Below are positions 1 through 8,183 of a stretch of 64,000 nucleotides of DNA, piece after piece. Position 1 is the stretch's first letter. The number at the start of each line of letters is the position of its first letter. The notes beneath the pieces were generated by a model. That model had not been told where the DNA came from. It searched no databases and saw only the letters and a program-made list of their open reading frames with translations. A program made the position numbers and the translations under genes. The DNA comes from Candidatus Accumulibacter conexus (GTDB taxonomy: Bacteria; Pseudomonadota; Gammaproteobacteria; Burkholderiales; Rhodocyclaceae): the NCBI GenBank assembly GCA_017592775.1, contig JAGFNJ010000014.1, forward strand, positions 26,568-90,567, written 5' to 3'.

Positions 1-821
1 CCACCGCCGGCCTGCTGCTCGCAGGCTGCGCCCAGATGCAAATGGGCTCGCCCGACGCGAAGACCACGGCCACCGGATCCGCCGCCGGCTCGACCACCGA
101 CAACGCCAGCAGCCAGCTCGAGAAGTGCTCCAGTTCGCTCGGCACGGTTGCCGTCTACGAGGACACGAACGCACCCTGGTACGGCATCCTGACCGGGCAG
201 ATGAAACTGGGATCGACGAGCCCGGTACTCAAGCTGCTGATCCAGCAGTCGAACTGCTTCGTCGTCGTCGACCGCGGCCGGGCGATGAACAACATGATGC
301 AGGAGCGCGCCCTCGAGCAGACCGGCGAACTGCGCCGCGGATCGAAATTCGGCAAGGGGCAGATGGTCTCGGCCGACTACACGATGAGCCCGACGATCAC
401 CTTCAGCAACAACAACGCCGGCGGCATGGGCGGCGGCCTGGGCGGCCTGAGCCGTGGCGCCGGACTGCTCGGCGCCGTCGTCGGCGCGGTCAACGTCAAG
501 GAGGCGAGTACGCTGCTGACCCTGGTCGACAACCGCTCCGGCGTGCAACTCGCGGCCGCCGAGGGCAGCGCCCGCAACATGGATTTCGGCGCCATGGGCG
601 CGCTTTTTGGCAGTGGTTTCGGTGCCGGAGGTGGTGGCTACACCAACACCGCCGAAGGCAAGGTGATCGTCGCCGCCTTCACCGATTCGTACAACAACCT
701 GGTGCGTGCGGTGCGCAACTACAGGGCGCAGGAGGTCAAGGGCGGGCTCGGTACCGGCGGCAACCTCGGCGTCCAGGGTGCGCAGGAAGCGCAGGGCGCG
801 ACGGGCAAGCGCAAGCGGTAG
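1..821 (+). CDS. CsgG-like lipoprotein, 5' end outside window
   Basis: The frame is open from base 3 and its first residues read TAGLLLAGCAQ, a lipobox whose lipidated Cys is encoded at 27-29. The true start therefore lies left of the window, and the ATG at 36 is internal. The mature part (about 265 residues) has the look of the CsgG/HfaB family: an N-terminal alpha/beta part with FVVVDRGRAMNNMMQER, then a Gly-rich stretch (GGMGGGLGGLSRGAGLLG) and a basic tail. CsgG proteins are outer-membrane secretion lipoproteins for curli or holdfast; many paralogues are of unknown role. No curli subunit gene is nearby, so export function is not shown. Family call fairly safe, substrate unknown. Confidence 0.7.
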   Translation, partial: TAGLLLAGCAQMQMGSPDAKTTATGSAAGSTTDNASSQLEKCSSSLGTVAVYEDTNAPWYGILTGQMKLGSTSPVLKLLIQQSNCFVVVDRGRAMNNMMQERALEQTGELRRGSKFGKGQMVSADYTMSPTITFSNNNAGGMGGGLGGLSRGAGLLGAVVGAVNVKEASTLLTLVDNRSGVQLAAAEGSARNMDFGAMGALFGSGFGAGGGGYTNTAEGKVIVAAFTDSYNNLVRAVRNYRAQEVKGGLGTGGNLGVQGAQEAQGATGKRKR

Positions 822-890
822 ACAGCGACGGCAGCGGCGCTACCGGTTCCGCGTGCCGCGGCGGCAGCCTGGGCGGCCAACGGGCAAGCC

Positions 891-1493
891 ATGCCAGACG
901 ATGCCGAAGACGGCAGGAGCGCTCCCCCGCCGGCCAGCCAGGGCCGGCGGTCGGCCGCCACAACGCCGGTCGCCGAGCACGACGCAGCGGCGTCCTGTCG
1001 GCTCTTCCTGGCCCTCTGGCCGACTCCGGCCGAGAATGAGGCCCTCCTGCACTACCAGCGACGATGGTCGTGGCCACCCACAGCGGCGCCGGTCGCTGCC
1101 GAGCGACTACACCTGACGCTGCACTTCATCGGCGCGCTGCCACGATCGCGTCTGCCTGAACTGAGCACCGGTCTGCGGGTCGCCTGCGACCCCTTCGAAC
1201 TCGTCCTCGACCGCGCCGAGATCTGGCCGCGCGGCCTCGTCGTGCTGCGCGCGACATCGCCGGCCGCAGCGCTGCAACAATTGCACGGCCGTCTCGGCGA
1301 GGCGCTGCAGGCTCTCGGCCTGAGCCTCGAGAAGCGGCGCTTCCGGCCGCACGTGACGCTGGCGCGCCGCGCCGCCGGCAGCCTGCCACCCCTCGCCGGC
1401 GTCGAGCTGCGCTGGCTGGTCAGCGGCTACACGCTGGTCGAATCGCTGGCCGGCGCCGCTGCCGGCTACGTCGTCCGCCAACGCTACGACTGA
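891..1493 (+). CDS. thpR: RNA 2',3'-cyclic phosphodiesterase (2'-5' RNA ligase family)
   Basis: A 200-residue protein of the 2H phosphoesterase family. Both catalytic HxT motifs are present, HLTLHF near residues 74-79 and HVTLAR near 154-159, at the usual separation of about 80 residues. The family opens 2',3'-cyclic phosphates on RNA in the cytoplasm and can ligate tRNA halves in vitro. The first 35 residues are low-complexity and there is no clear ribosome-binding site before the ATG at 891, so the real start may be somewhat downstream, close to the RLFLALWP strand where family similarity begins. It stands alone, 69 bp after the CsgG-like gene. Confidence 0.85.
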   Translation: MPDDAEDGRSAPPPASQGRRSAATTPVAEHDAAASCRLFLALWPTPAENEALLHYQRRWSWPPTAAPVAAERLHLTLHFIGALPRSRLPELSTGLRVACDPFELVLDRAEIWPRGLVVLRATSPAAALQQLHGRLGEALQALGLSLEKRRFRPHVTLARRAAGSLPPLAGVELRWLVSGYTLVESLAGAAAGYVVRQRYD

Positions 1494-1630
1494 AGCCGCC
1501 GGGCTGCGGCGCTGCCGGGCAGCACGCCAGACCGCGTCACGGCGCCGCCGTGCTGCCAGCGACGGACAAATGCGGCACAATGACGGCCTTTCGTCGCCGC
1601 GGCAGGATGCCCGCGCCAGAAGGAGCACCG

Positions 1631-2560
1631 ATGTCGCACCGCCGTGCGGTCAGCCTGATGATACTGGTCACCCTGCTCTGGAGCATCGCCGGGGTCGTCG
1701 CACGGCACCTCGACAGCGCCCACAGCTTCGAGGTCACCTTCTGGCGCAGCCTGTTCAATGCCCTCGCCCTCGGCTGCGCGCTGAGCCTCCTGCGCGGACG
1801 GCAGCTCTGGCGCAGCCTGCTGCATGCCGGCTGGCCGCTCTGGTTCTCAGGCTTCTGCTGGTCGGTGATGTTCACCGCCTTCATGCTGGCGATCACCCTG
1901 ACCAGCGTCGCCAACGTCCTCGTGGCAATGGCGATCGGTCCGCTGATCACCGCCCTCTTTGCCCGCCTTTTCCTGCAGCACCGGCTGCCGGCACGCACCT
2001 GGCTGGCCATTGCCGTCGCCGGTGTCGGCATCGCCTGGATGTTCGGCCAGGAAGCGGGCAGCGGCCTGTCGCTGACCGGCAGCGTCGTCGCCCTGGCGGT
2101 GCCCCTCGCGGCGGCGCTCAATTTCACCACCCTGCAGCATGTCGCGCATCGCCGCCGCGGCGAAGATGCGGCGATGCCGCAGGACATGCTGCCGGCGGTC
2201 CTCATCGGCGCCGTGCTCTCGGCCGCCTGCACCCTGCCGTTCGCCCATCCGCTGCAGGCGACGCCGCATGATCTCGGGCTGCTGGCCCTGCTCGGCGTCG
2301 TCCAGTTGGCGATTCCCTGCCTGCTCGTCGTGCGGCTGTCGCGCGAACTGGCGGCGCCCGAGATTGCCTTGCTCGGACTGCTCGAGGTCGTCTTCGGCGT
2401 CACCTGGGCCTGGCTCGGTGCCGGCGAGCAACCGGGCGGCAGCACGCTGATCGGCGGCGCCCTGGTCCTCGCCGCGCTGGTCGGCAACGAGGCGCTGGCG
2501 CTGCGCGGCCCTGCCGGCAAGGCCCGGAGCGCCGTTGCCGGCCATTCGCGGGCGGCGTAG
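1631..2560 (+). CDS. DMT superfamily (EamA) transporter
   Basis: A 309-residue integral membrane protein with about ten hydrophobic segments in two EamA-type halves; the first half opens with MILVTLLWSIAGVVARHL and the second has the LLGLLEVVFGVTWAWL signature of the carboxyl repeat. The start at 1631 is chosen because AGGAG lies just before it (1620-1624) and similarity begins at once; an upstream in-frame ATG at 1550 adds 27 unlikely residues. Family members export amino acids or other metabolites from the cytoplasm; the substrate cannot be read here. It does not appear to be in an operon with its neighbours. Confidence 0.85.
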   Translation: MSHRRAVSLMILVTLLWSIAGVVARHLDSAHSFEVTFWRSLFNALALGCALSLLRGRQLWRSLLHAGWPLWFSGFCWSVMFTAFMLAITLTSVANVLVAMAIGPLITALFARLFLQHRLPARTWLAIAVAGVGIAWMFGQEAGSGLSLTGSVVALAVPLAAALNFTTLQHVAHRRRGEDAAMPQDMLPAVLIGAVLSAACTLPFAHPLQATPHDLGLLALLGVVQLAIPCLLVVRLSRELAAPEIALLGLLEVVFGVTWAWLGAGEQPGGSTLIGGALVLAALVGNEALALRGPAGKARSAVAGHSRAA

Positions 2561-2715
2561 GGCAGCATGCCCGGCGTTCTCTGCCGTGCCGCCGGCGATT
2601 GCTGCCTAAAGAAAAGGGCCGCTGCTGCCGTTGAGCCAACTGCAGCCAGCCGTGGTCTGCGCTGTCATCGGTGAGCCGACGACAGCCCATGCTTCTTGAT
2701 CGGGGAGAGTTCATC

Positions 2716-3549
2716 ATGACTTTCAGTTTGGTTGCGTTGCGTCAGTGTGTGCTCGCCCTGCTCGTCTTCATCGCTGCGTCAGCGGTTCTCGCCGACGACC
2801 TCGTCATCCCGGGCAGCGGCAACCCCGAGTACATCCTCGGACAACTGGCCCGGGCGTTCAACCAGCGACAGGCGCAGCATCGCGTGATCATCCCGCCGTC
2901 GACGGGTACCGCCGGCGCCCTGCGCGACGTTGGCGACGGCATCTCGCCGATCGGACGGGTCGGACGTCTGCTCAAGGACGACGAGAGCCGGCAGGGCTTC
3001 GTCTTCGTGCCCCTCGGCCGCGACCCGGTGGCCGTCGTCGGCGGCGCCGGCGTGACCGTCCGCACGATCAGCGCGACGCAGTTGCTCGACGTCTACAGCG
3101 GCAGGATCACCAACTGGCGCGAACTCGGTGGCAAGCCGGCACCGATCCGCGCCGTCGGCAGGGAAAACTCGGACGCCAGCCGGCAGGCACTGACGAAAGT
3201 GATCAAACCGTTCCGCGACGTGGTCTTCGGACCCGAGGTCAAGATCGTCCATCTCGACCCCCGACTGATCGAACTGCTCGACCACTATCCGAGCAGTCTG
3301 GGTTTCCTCAACCGCTCGGCACTCGCCGCCTGCAGCAGCCGGGTCGTCCTGCTGGCACTCGATGGCGTCGAACCGACGCCGGACAATCTCGAAAAGGGCA
3401 CCTACCAGGCCTGGGTCGAACTCGGGCTGATCCACAAGGCGGGCACACTGCCGCCAGCGGCCAGGGCCTTCGTCGATTTCGTCCGCACCGCTGAAGGCCA
3501 GCGCATCCTGCGCCAGCACGGTATCCTTCCCTCAACCGCAGGGCGCTGA
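2716..3549 (+). CDS. PstS-like periplasmic substrate-binding protein
   Basis: A 277-residue exported protein. Residues 1-26 are a signal peptide (hydrophobic LALLVFIAASAVLA then DD), and the mature part starts LVIPGSGNPEYI, followed by an STGTAGALRDVG loop and GRENSDASRQAL, as in phosphate-ABC-type binding proteins of the PBP type II fold. The start at 2716 follows a GGGGAGAG ribosome-binding site; an in-frame ATG at 2671 would put residues ahead of the signal peptide. No pstCAB permease or ATPase gene is near. Instead a membrane hybrid kinase starts 27 bp downstream, so a role as sensory partner of that kinase is likely (inference). The ligand may be phosphate or another anion. Confidence 0.75.
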   Translation: MTFSLVALRQCVLALLVFIAASAVLADDLVIPGSGNPEYILGQLARAFNQRQAQHRVIIPPSTGTAGALRDVGDGISPIGRVGRLLKDDESRQGFVFVPLGRDPVAVVGGAGVTVRTISATQLLDVYSGRITNWRELGGKPAPIRAVGRENSDASRQALTKVIKPFRDVVFGPEVKIVHLDPRLIELLDHYPSSLGFLNRSALAACSSRVVLLALDGVEPTPDNLEKGTYQAWVELGLIHKAGTLPPAARAFVDFVRTAEGQRILRQHGILPSTAGR

Positions 3550-3576
3550 GAACGCCCACACGTCGAGGACGGACAG

Positions 3577-6291
3577 ATGTCCTTTCGCCCCTCGCTCAGC
3601 TTCTCGGTGGTCATCCTCTTCGCCGTCCTGGCGGCTGCCTCGCACTGGTCGGCGTTTCTGGTGTCCGAGGATGCGTTGTCGGCTGCGGTACGGTCGGGCG
3701 AGGTCGAGAAGATGCGGGCCATCGGCCGGATCATCGAGGAACTGATCACCGAGCAATCACGCCGGGCGCGCCTGACCGCCCGTCTGACCGCCAGCATGGA
3801 GCGGCTCCGGGTGGGGCTGCAGAACCCGGGCCCGGCGTCGACGGCTGCCGTGCGGGAGGTGCTGATGCAGACCATGGCCATCAGCGGGCTGGCCGAGATG
3901 CTGGTCACCGACAGCCAGGAGATCGTCGTCCATCGCGCGCACGAGCCGCAGCGCCATGGTGACCGTTCCGTCCTGTGGGGCGTCTTCGAAGCGCTGGCCG
4001 GGCACAGCCAGCTCGCCACCTCGTTCGCCGACGGCGTTCTCGTGCTGCACGCGATCGAGCCGGTACCGGGATTCGGCGGCAAGGCGGTCGGCGCGCTCGC
4101 CGCCGGCGTTCGCATCGACTCGCGACTGCTGCGCCATCTGGCGCGCGACCTGGGAACGGAGATTTCGCTCGTCGCCAGGTCGGGGGCCCTGCTCGCCAGC
4201 TCCGTGGCGACTCCGTACACGCTCGACCAAGCGGCGATCGAGGCGGCGCTGACGCAGAAGATACCGATTTACCGACACCACCCCGAAGACGCACGGACGC
4301 TCGGCTACCTGCCGCTGACGATCGTCGACGATGCCTACATCGTCGTCGCGGTGCTCGACAGCAGCGTGCCCTACCAGATGCTGGAACAGGCCAGAGGGCG
4401 TTCGCTCGCCCACCTGCTGCTGATCCTCGCCCTCAGCATCCTGATCGGCATGGTCCTGATCAGCTGGATCCTGCGCCCACTGCGGCAACTCCGGCAGCGC
4501 TCGGCAGCGCTGGTACGGGACCTGACCGGCGAGGCGGTGGAGACCCCTTCGACCAACGAAGTGTCGGCGCTGGTCTCCGGGCTGGATACGCTCACGCAGC
4601 GTCTGCTGCAGCACAACGAGGAACTCGTCGAAGCGAAGCGGGCAGCGGAGCAGGCCAGCGACGCCAAGTCGCAGTTCCTCTCCAACATGAGCCACGAGAT
4701 CCGTACGCCGCTCAACGGCATCCTCGGAATGGCCGAGATTCTCGCCAGAACACCGCTCAGTCCGACGCAAGCGCGTTACCTGCAGGCGATCAGCGGTTCC
4801 GGTCAGTCGCTGCATGCCCTGCTCGGCGACATCCTCGATCTGGCGAAGATCGAAGCCGGCAAGGTGGTCACCGAGGAGGTCGATTTCGACCTGCACCAGT
4901 TGCTGTCCGGGATCGCCGACAGCTTCCGCGAGCTGGCCTCGACCAAGGGCAACGCGCTGACCACCGATTTCCGTCTTCCGGCCCGGCTGGAACTGCGCGG
5001 CGACCCGACACGGGTGCGCCAGATTCTCGCCAATCTGCTCGGCAACGCGAACAAGTTCACCCAGTCCGGAACGCTCACGCTGGGAGCACGCATCCGTGAC
5101 CCGCTGCCGACCGATCAACGCATCTGGCTCTGCTTCACCGTCGGCGACACCGGCATCGGCATCGCCCCGGAGGCGATCGCCAGCCTGTTCGCGCCCTTCG
5201 TCCAGGCCGACCAGACGACGACGCGACGCTTTGGCGGCAGCGGGCTCGGACTGGCGATCTGCCGCCAGCTGACGACCCTGCTCGGCGGCTCGATCACGGT
5301 GGACAGCGCGGTCGGCCGGGGGAGTACATTCACCGTCGCGCTGCCGTTCGGCAAGGCGCTGGCGCCGCTGGCGGCAGCACGCGACGCTGCGCCCGCGCCG
5401 CAGAAGATCGGCGGCCGCGTTCTCGTTGCCGAGGACAACCCGGTCAATCAATCGGTCATCGAGGCGATGCTGCGCGAGCTTGGCGTCGAAACCTGCGTCG
5501 TCGGCAACGGCGCGCTGGCCGTCGCCGCCCTGCGCAGCGCCGCCTACGACCTTGTTCTGATGGACTGTCAGATGCCGGTCATGGACGGTTACGCGGCGAC
5601 GGCGGTGATCCGCGCCGAGCCCGGAGCGCTGGCACGGGTGCCGATCATCGCGCTGACTGCCAACACGCTGCCCGAAGATCGCCAGCGCTGCCTGACGGCG
5701 GGAATGAACGACCATGTCAGCAAACCGGTTCGTCTCGACACCCTGGCGACAGCCATCCGCCGCTGGCTACCGGGCACTGCTGCCAGCCTCACTGCCGTGC
5801 CGGCAACGACCGCTGCGAACGCCGCCGGCAACACGCCAGCGGCACCCGATGCAGCACCGCAACCCGCGACGGATGCCGCAACGCCGACAGCGTCCGCGAC
5901 TGCCGATGCCGCGCCGGTACCGGTCCTCGATCGCAACGCGCTCCTCGACAACCCGAATTTCGGCCGCGCGACGAGCGGCAACCTGATCGAGCGCGTCATC
6001 GGCATCTACCTCGACAACACGCCGAAGCTGCTCGCGACGATCAGCGACGGCCTGCCGGCGAAAGCCTGGCCGGAAGTGACGCGCGCAGCGCACAGCCTGA
6101 AATCCTCCAGCGCGACGATCGGCCTGCCACGCGTGTCGGCGATCGCCGCCCGCATCGAAGCGCTCGCTCGCCAGGAGGACGCCGCCGCGGTCGCCGACGA
6201 GCTGCCCGGCCTGCAGACCGAGTGTGCGCAGGGGATTCCCGAGTTGCAGGCCGAACTCGAGCGACTGTCGGCAGGCACGGCGCCGGCCTGA
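3577..6291 (+). CDS. Membrane hybrid histidine kinase with REC and Hpt domains
   Basis: 904 residues. Order: TM1 about 7-27, periplasmic sensor of about 250 residues, TM2 about 283-303, HAMP-like linker, HisKA with FLSNMSHEIRTPLNG (His373), HATPase_c with the N box GNANKF and G boxes DTGIGI and GGSGLGLAI, REC with acceptor Asp663 (LMDCQMPVMDG) and Lys in SKPV, an Ala/Pro/Thr-rich linker, and a C-terminal Hpt with AHSLKSSSATIG (His839). This is a complete BarA/ArcB-type phosphorelay in one chain. A separate response regulator as the final acceptor is not adjacent. The PstS-like gene 27 bp upstream probably supplies the ligand-bound input. Confidence 0.93.
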   Translation: MSFRPSLSFSVVILFAVLAAASHWSAFLVSEDALSAAVRSGEVEKMRAIGRIIEELITEQSRRARLTARLTASMERLRVGLQNPGPASTAAVREVLMQTMAISGLAEMLVTDSQEIVVHRAHEPQRHGDRSVLWGVFEALAGHSQLATSFADGVLVLHAIEPVPGFGGKAVGALAAGVRIDSRLLRHLARDLGTEISLVARSGALLASSVATPYTLDQAAIEAALTQKIPIYRHHPEDARTLGYLPLTIVDDAYIVVAVLDSSVPYQMLEQARGRSLAHLLLILALSILIGMVLISWILRPLRQLRQRSAALVRDLTGEAVETPSTNEVSALVSGLDTLTQRLLQHNEELVEAKRAAEQASDAKSQFLSNMSHEIRTPLNGILGMAEILARTPLSPTQARYLQAISGSGQSLHALLGDILDLAKIEAGKVVTEEVDFDLHQLLSGIADSFRELASTKGNALTTDFRLPARLELRGDPTRVRQILANLLGNANKFTQSGTLTLGARIRDPLPTDQRIWLCFTVGDTGIGIAPEAIASLFAPFVQADQTTTRRFGGSGLGLAICRQLTTLLGGSITVDSAVGRGSTFTVALPFGKALAPLAAARDAAPAPQKIGGRVLVAEDNPVNQSVIEAMLRELGVETCVVGNGALAVAALRSAAYDLVLMDCQMPVMDGYAATAVIRAEPGALARVPIIALTANTLPEDRQRCLTAGMNDHVSKPVRLDTLATAIRRWLPGTAASLTAVPATTAANAAGNTPAAPDAAPQPATDAATPTASATADAAPVPVLDRNALLDNPNFGRATSGNLIERVIGIYLDNTPKLLATISDGLPAKAWPEVTRAAHSLKSSSATIGLPRVSAIAARIEALARQEDAAAVADELPGLQTECAQGIPELQAELERLSAGTAPA

Positions 6292-6383
6292 GTTGGCCTC
6301 AGGCGGCTGCAGGCCCCCCCCGCTCCTTCGCCATGGCCGGCGGCAACCACCGGTCCCGCGACGACCCCTTGACATGGCTGCGC

Positions 6384-6986
6384 TCACGCAGCCATGTACC
6401 GCCCCGGGCGATGGTTGATCGCCAGCGTCAGGTTCAGCGTCGCCGCACCAAGCAGCGAGACGAGGATTCGCTCGAGCGGCAGCATGGCCAGCGAGGCACC
6501 GATGATCGCCAGATCGATCGCCAGTTGGACGTAGCCCGCGCGCCAGCCGAAGCGCTCCTGCAGCCAGTGCACGACGACGTTCAGCCCGCCGAGGCTGGCC
6601 TGGTGGCGGAAGAGGATGATCATCGCCAGCCCGGCCAGCAGTCCGCCCATGATGGCGGCGTAAAGCGGGTCGATGCCGGCGAAGCCGACGAAGCGGGGCC
6701 GCAGATCGGTGGCCAGCGACAGCAGGGCGATCGCGCACAGGGTCTTGACGGCAAAGGCGTGGCCAACCCGGAACCAGGCGAGCGCCATGAACGGCACGTT
6801 GATGGCCAGGAACAGGGTACCGAGGCTGACGCCGCTGGCGTAGTGGGCGATGAAGGCGAGGCCGACCGTGCCACCGGTGATCAGCCCGGCCTGCTGCAGC
6901 AGGCCGAGACCGAGAGAACCGATGAGGGCCGCCGCCGCCAGCGCCTGGATGTCTTCAAACAGGCTGTGGCGGGGCGGGGAGTCCAT
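6384..6986 (-). CDS. YitT-family (DUF161) membrane protein
   Basis: 200 residues with about five hydrophobic helices. It shows the family's repeats of small residues: GLLQQAGLITGGTVGLAF near residue 30, FLAINVPFMALAW, and a later FRHQASLGGLNVV segment. YitT-type proteins are inner-membrane proteins often annotated as possible permeases, without firm function. This one ends after the membrane part and lacks the C-terminal DUF2179 domain many relatives carry. The start at 6986 is the first ATG before the membrane region; it lies 29 bp after the MBL-fold gene on the same strand, so it may be the last gene of the CHAT-MBL transcription unit or a chance neighbour. Confidence 0.75.
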   Translation of the reverse strand: MDSPPRHSLFEDIQALAAAALIGSLGLGLLQQAGLITGGTVGLAFIAHYASGVSLGTLFLAINVPFMALAWFRVGHAFAVKTLCAIALLSLATDLRPRFVGFAGIDPLYAAIMGGLLAGLAMIILFRHQASLGGLNVVVHWLQERFGWRAGYVQLAIDLAIIGASLAMLPLERILVSLLGAATLNLTLAINHRPGRYMAA

Positions 6987-7015
6987 CGGCGGCAGCGGCG
7001 CCGTCGGCTGGCGGT

Positions 7016-8149
7016 TCAACGAGCGCGGCGCCGCGACAGGTCGAGCCGCACGCCGGCAGCATCGCTCGCCGGGTAGCTGGCGGCGTAGCGATAGCGGCGC
7101 TGCAGCGCGGTCGACGACCACATCTCGTTGAACTCGCTGCGATAGTTGAAGTGCAGGCGGACATCGCCACCGCCGTCGCGCAGCACGCGTGCGATGGCCT
7201 CGCCGTCGGGATGGCGGAACTGCTTGCCGTTGCTCGACACCAGCCAGTTGCGGCATTGCAGGGCGCGCACCAGCTCGCTGCTGGTGTTGCCGCGGCTGCC
7301 ATGATGCGACAGCTTGCAGGCGTCGACGGCGCAACGGTCGCCGGCGTTGCCGGGCAGGCGCGCCAGCGAAGCGAGCAGTACCTCGGCGAAGGCATCGCCG
7401 GTGAGCAGCGCCCGCCGCCCGCCGTACTCGGCTAGCAGGGCGATGCTCGACCCGTTCGGACGCGCGCGATCCGCCTTGTAGGGCCGGGCCGCGAGTTGCT
7501 CCGGATCGGGGTCGCCGAGCAGATCGTCACTCTCCTGCTCGGCATCGACCTCCTCGAGGCGCCTGCCGTCGTCGTCGGCGGCGACGCCGGGGACGATTCC
7601 CGCCTTGCGACAGGCAGCGTCCCAGACCGGCCTGAGCGCATCGAGCTGCTCCTGCCGCGGCGACAGCAGGGTCAGCCGCATGCCGCCCGGCAGGGTGAAC
7701 AGCGGCAGCGGTCCGGCGTCCGGCACCACCAGAGCGCCCCCCTGCAGCAGCGCATTCCAGCGCTGGCGACCGTTGGCGACGATCAGGTCGCTCAGCTCCT
7801 CGCCCTGCAGCGGCCCGAGCGTGTCGTCGTCGGTGGCAGCCGGGACGACCCCGCCGGGGCTGAGGTGCATGTAGCCATTGAACCAGATCTCGCCGAAGCT
7901 GACGCCGAGGCTGGCACTCTCGCGCAGGAGGGCGAGCGCGCCGCCGATGTGATCGAGGTCGACGTGCGTCACCAGCAGCAGTTCGAAATGGCGCTGACCC
8001 TCCGGCAGAGCCAGGATGCGCTCGCGGATGCGCGGGTACACCGCCGCCGTGCCACAGTCGATCAGCAGGCGATGGATGCGTCGCCGTTCCCCGTACTCGA
8101 TCCAGATGGCGTCGCCGTACTCGGCCGGCAGCAGGTCGATGCGAAACAT
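7016..8149 (-). CDS. ComEC/Rec2-like MBL-fold hydrolase paired with a CHAT gene
   Basis: 377 residues, no signal peptide or membrane segment. The metallo-beta-lactamase motifs are visible: THVDLDHIGG gives His62, Asp64, Asp66, His67 (a variant of HxHxDH with Asp in place of the second His), LLTGDA gives Asp252, and KLSHHGSRGN gives His282/His283, the SHHGS signature of the ComEC-like branch. Unlike ComEC there are no membrane domains. An acidic insert (about residues 190-225) precedes the second half. Members of this branch hydrolyse phosphodiesters in nucleic acids or small nucleotides. It starts 34 bp after the CHAT-type gene, so co-expression is likely. Function in a defence or signalling pair is inference. 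Confidence 0.8.
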   Translation of the reverse strand: MFRIDLLPAEYGDAIWIEYGERRRIHRLLIDCGTAAVYPRIRERILALPEGQRHFELLLVTHVDLDHIGGALALLRESASLGVSFGEIWFNGYMHLSPGGVVPAATDDDTLGPLQGEELSDLIVANGRQRWNALLQGGALVVPDAGPLPLFTLPGGMRLTLLSPRQEQLDALRPVWDAACRKAGIVPGVAADDDGRRLEEVDAEQESDDLLGDPDPEQLAARPYKADRARPNGSSIALLAEYGGRRALLTGDAFAEVLLASLARLPGNAGDRCAVDACKLSHHGSRGNTSSELVRALQCRNWLVSSNGKQFRHPDGEAIARVLRDGGGDVRLHFNYRSEFNEMWSSTALQRRYRYAASYPASDAAGVRLDLSRRRAR

Positions 8150-8183
8150 GTCGTCACTCCTCGTGGGTGCCCGTGGCGCCCGT

